The position numbers and the translations under genes were made by a program. A DNA stretch of 6,581 nucleotides, from the NCBI GenBank assembly GCA_028709135.1, contig JAQVXN010000107.1, forward strand, positions 1-6,581, written 5' to 3'. This document shows, in pieces, positions 5,443 to 6,581 of this stretch. Numbering within the stretch: position 1 is the stretch's first letter; every line of letters starts with the position of its first letter. The stretch is from Bacteroidaceae bacterium (GTDB lineage: Bacteria; Bacteroidota; Bacteroidia; Bacteroidales; Bacteroidaceae). Below the pieces are notes generated by a model. That model saw nothing but the letters and a program-made list of their open reading frames with translations. It ran no database searches and was not told the origin of the DNA.

Positions 5443-5730
5443 CTCTTATCCTAACTTTTTTCTACTCAAACAGTTTCTTCTTCGGTCGTTGCATTCAATC
5501 GCACTTTTGCTTAGGTCAACGCTTATTTCGCGCAGGTAAACACCTTTTATGCTATGCCCGAAAAAGGAGATCGCTAAATACACATTAAACTGATTGAGTC
5601 AGAGACCGATATGCTGTTTTCTTCAATTCACTTCAATTAAGAACGTCTTTAAGTGCATAGCCTACCGTGGGATGTAGTTCAACATCGACTCATCGCTGGG
5701 TCTTGTAGACGGCTCAGAGTCCTATTTATT
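5415..5730. repeat. 315-bp dispersed direct repeat, copy B
   Basis: This is the partner of 1558-1871. It starts about 23 bp beyond the cyclase-like gene's stop codon and ends close to the start of the PLD unit, so both copies occupy a gap between a minus-strand stop and the next minus-strand gene. Compared with copy A, its inverted repeat is weaker (TTCTTCGGTC against GCCCGAAAAA). There is no coding frame and there are no terminal inverted repeats. The 380-bp gap 5372-5752 contains nothing else except the cassette core and the candidate promoter. Confidence 0.8.
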
Positions 5731-5752
5731 GTGCCCAGTATTTTATTTTAAA

Positions 5753-6268
5753 TCATTTTCTTTCACAAGTCTCTGAGTATTTCACAAATTCAATTGTGTT
5801 ACTATAGTAGGGATGATTGTCATTATTCTCTGACATTTTTTGAAGAGTGTCGACTAGATTAATATTCGGTCTTGAATTTTTCCAATATAGCGGCCAGTTA
5901 AATGCTAAATCTATTTTTTTTGAATTATAATCTGGTTTGTAGTGATTTGAATATGGAATAAAGAATCTACTAATATCTTCATGCCCAACAAATGATGTAC
6001 ATAGCGACAGGCCAATTGCTTGCTGTTTATTTTCAAGTCTGGCTGTATCAACTATAGGCTCTCCCAAATAGACCTTGTTCTCAATATCAAATATAGCGTC
6101 CCCTGTCGAAACAGCGCCTCTTATTGGTAAGTCAAATTCGATACTTCTGCAAATTAGCTCAGCACATGTATTCCAGAATTCTAGTAATGGAACACGCTTT
6201 GATAAATGGCCATATGCCGGATGAGATTCTTTTTTTTTCAATTCCTCCTTGGTTTGGTTTTGAGTCAT
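5753..6268 (-). CDS. Class III nucleotide cyclase-homology-like protein, apparently 5'-truncated
   Basis: From the only ATG in frame the product has 171 residues. The most telling segment is LPIRGAVSTGDAIFD (47-61) followed by YLGEPIVDTARLENKQQAIG (67-86). This RGA(I/V)S-GD ... GxxxVxxAxxLExxQ pattern recurs in uncharacterised bacterial proteins that resemble the catalytic fold of class III adenylate/guanylate cyclases. The frame stays open upstream for 70 more codons to 6478, and these encode NSSDSILIWSN, the SDSI strand that belongs to the same fold. The true N-terminus, including the expected first metal-binding motif (FxDxxGF type), is missing behind an in-frame TGA at 6481-6479. The ATG start therefore probably cuts through a domain, and the gene is likely a remnant. 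Activity is doubtful, and family membership rests on motif recognition only. Repeat copy B follows the stop. Confidence 0.5.
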   Translation of the reverse strand: MTQNQTKEELKKKESHPAYGHLSKRVPLLEFWNTCAELICRSIEFDLPIRGAVSTGDAIFDIENKVYLGEPIVDTARLENKQQAIGLSLCTSFVGHEDISRFFIPYSNHYKPDYNSKKIDLAFNWPLYWKNSRPNINLVDTLQKMSENNDNHPYYSNTIEFVKYSETCERK

Positions 6269-6478
6269 TTTCCAAGCCAGATTTGACCATATTAATATTG
6301 AATCACTAGAATTTACAGCATTAATTTCATAAAGTTCTGCAACACCCCCGTCTGCAAGCCAAAAAGGGCCAGTAATATTTAAATTTTCTGATATTAGTTT
6401 ACTTCTCTCAGTTTTCTGTCGAACAAAGTCAAGAATATTTGTGTACCGATTATGACCTAAATTGAGCGATTCATCGTT
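6269..6478 (-). pseudogene. In-frame upstream part of the cyclase-like gene without a start codon
   Basis: Seventy sense codons run without interruption into the ATG at 6268 but contain no ATG, GTG or TTG start. They encode protein-like sequence, including ITGPFWLADGGVAELYE and NSSDSILIWSN, the latter fitting the cyclase-like fold of the downstream frame. TGA at 6481-6479 ends the frame. This suggests a deletion, frameshift or nonsense change in the original 5' part. The remaining 6482-6581 shows no gene; a 14-codon minus-strand frame entering at 6581 and stopping at 6537 is too short to judge. Confidence 0.5.
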
Positions 6479-6581
6479 TCAGTTGCCCCTATCGTAGCGC
6501 TTGTTTAAAATTTTTCTTTTTTTCGTGAGATAAAACCTATTGGAGCATAAATTCGTGGGTCAAGCTAAAAATATTTCTCAA

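Overview
The window looks like a piece of accessory DNA from a Bacteroidota chromosome. It is AT-rich, its best promoter candidates match the Bacteroidota form (TAnnTTTG, with TTG about 19 bp upstream in the best case), its genes mostly lack strong Shine-Dalgarno sequences, and it carries a CGMC-type heavy-metal-associated protein with a Met/His-rich tail of a kind common in that phylum. This assignment is an inference from style, not from a marker gene. Every credible gene reads on the minus strand, so transcription runs from high to low coordinates.

Layout, left to right. Positions 1-48 hold the first 16 codons of an exported protein that runs off the window, with a good promoter at 95-124. 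Positions 176-1054 are noncoding and repeat-rich: about twelve copies of a 13-bp hairpin (GGTGCGCTGCACC), spaced 51-54 bp and organised in a 209-bp higher-order period, followed by decayed and inverted copies. A two-way terminator lies at 1120-1179. A short metal-binding (HMA) gene at 1200-1589 has apparently lost its native 5' end where it meets a 315-bp repeat (copy A, 1558-1871). Then come rloB (1886-2605) and an AAA-type ATPase (2590-3885), overlapping by 16 bp. Together they form an RloA/RloB (AbiL-like) anti-phage module behind a promoter surrounded by three copies of an operator-like half-site. Positions 4030-4167 hold a long imperfect hairpin resembling an integron attC site. A phospholipase-D-like protein is at 4172-5371. 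Copy B of the 315-bp repeat is at 5415-5730, and a 5'-damaged gene resembling the class III nucleotide cyclase fold is at 5753-6268, with in-frame remnant sequence up to 6478.

How the parts fit together. The ATPase and RloB almost certainly work together as a defence pair. The PLD-like gene is separately packaged: the first bases of its unit (GTTATGCGAT) are the exact reverse complement of bases just after its stop codon, followed by a foldable 124-bp element. That is the signature of an integron gene cassette. The ATPase-RloB pair shows a weaker version of the same end-matching (12 of 14 bases). No integrase lies in the window. The two direct 315-bp repeats bracket both units, so the 3.9-kb defence segment could be lost or duplicated by homologous recombination. 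The damaged genes beside both repeat copies suggest past rearrangement.
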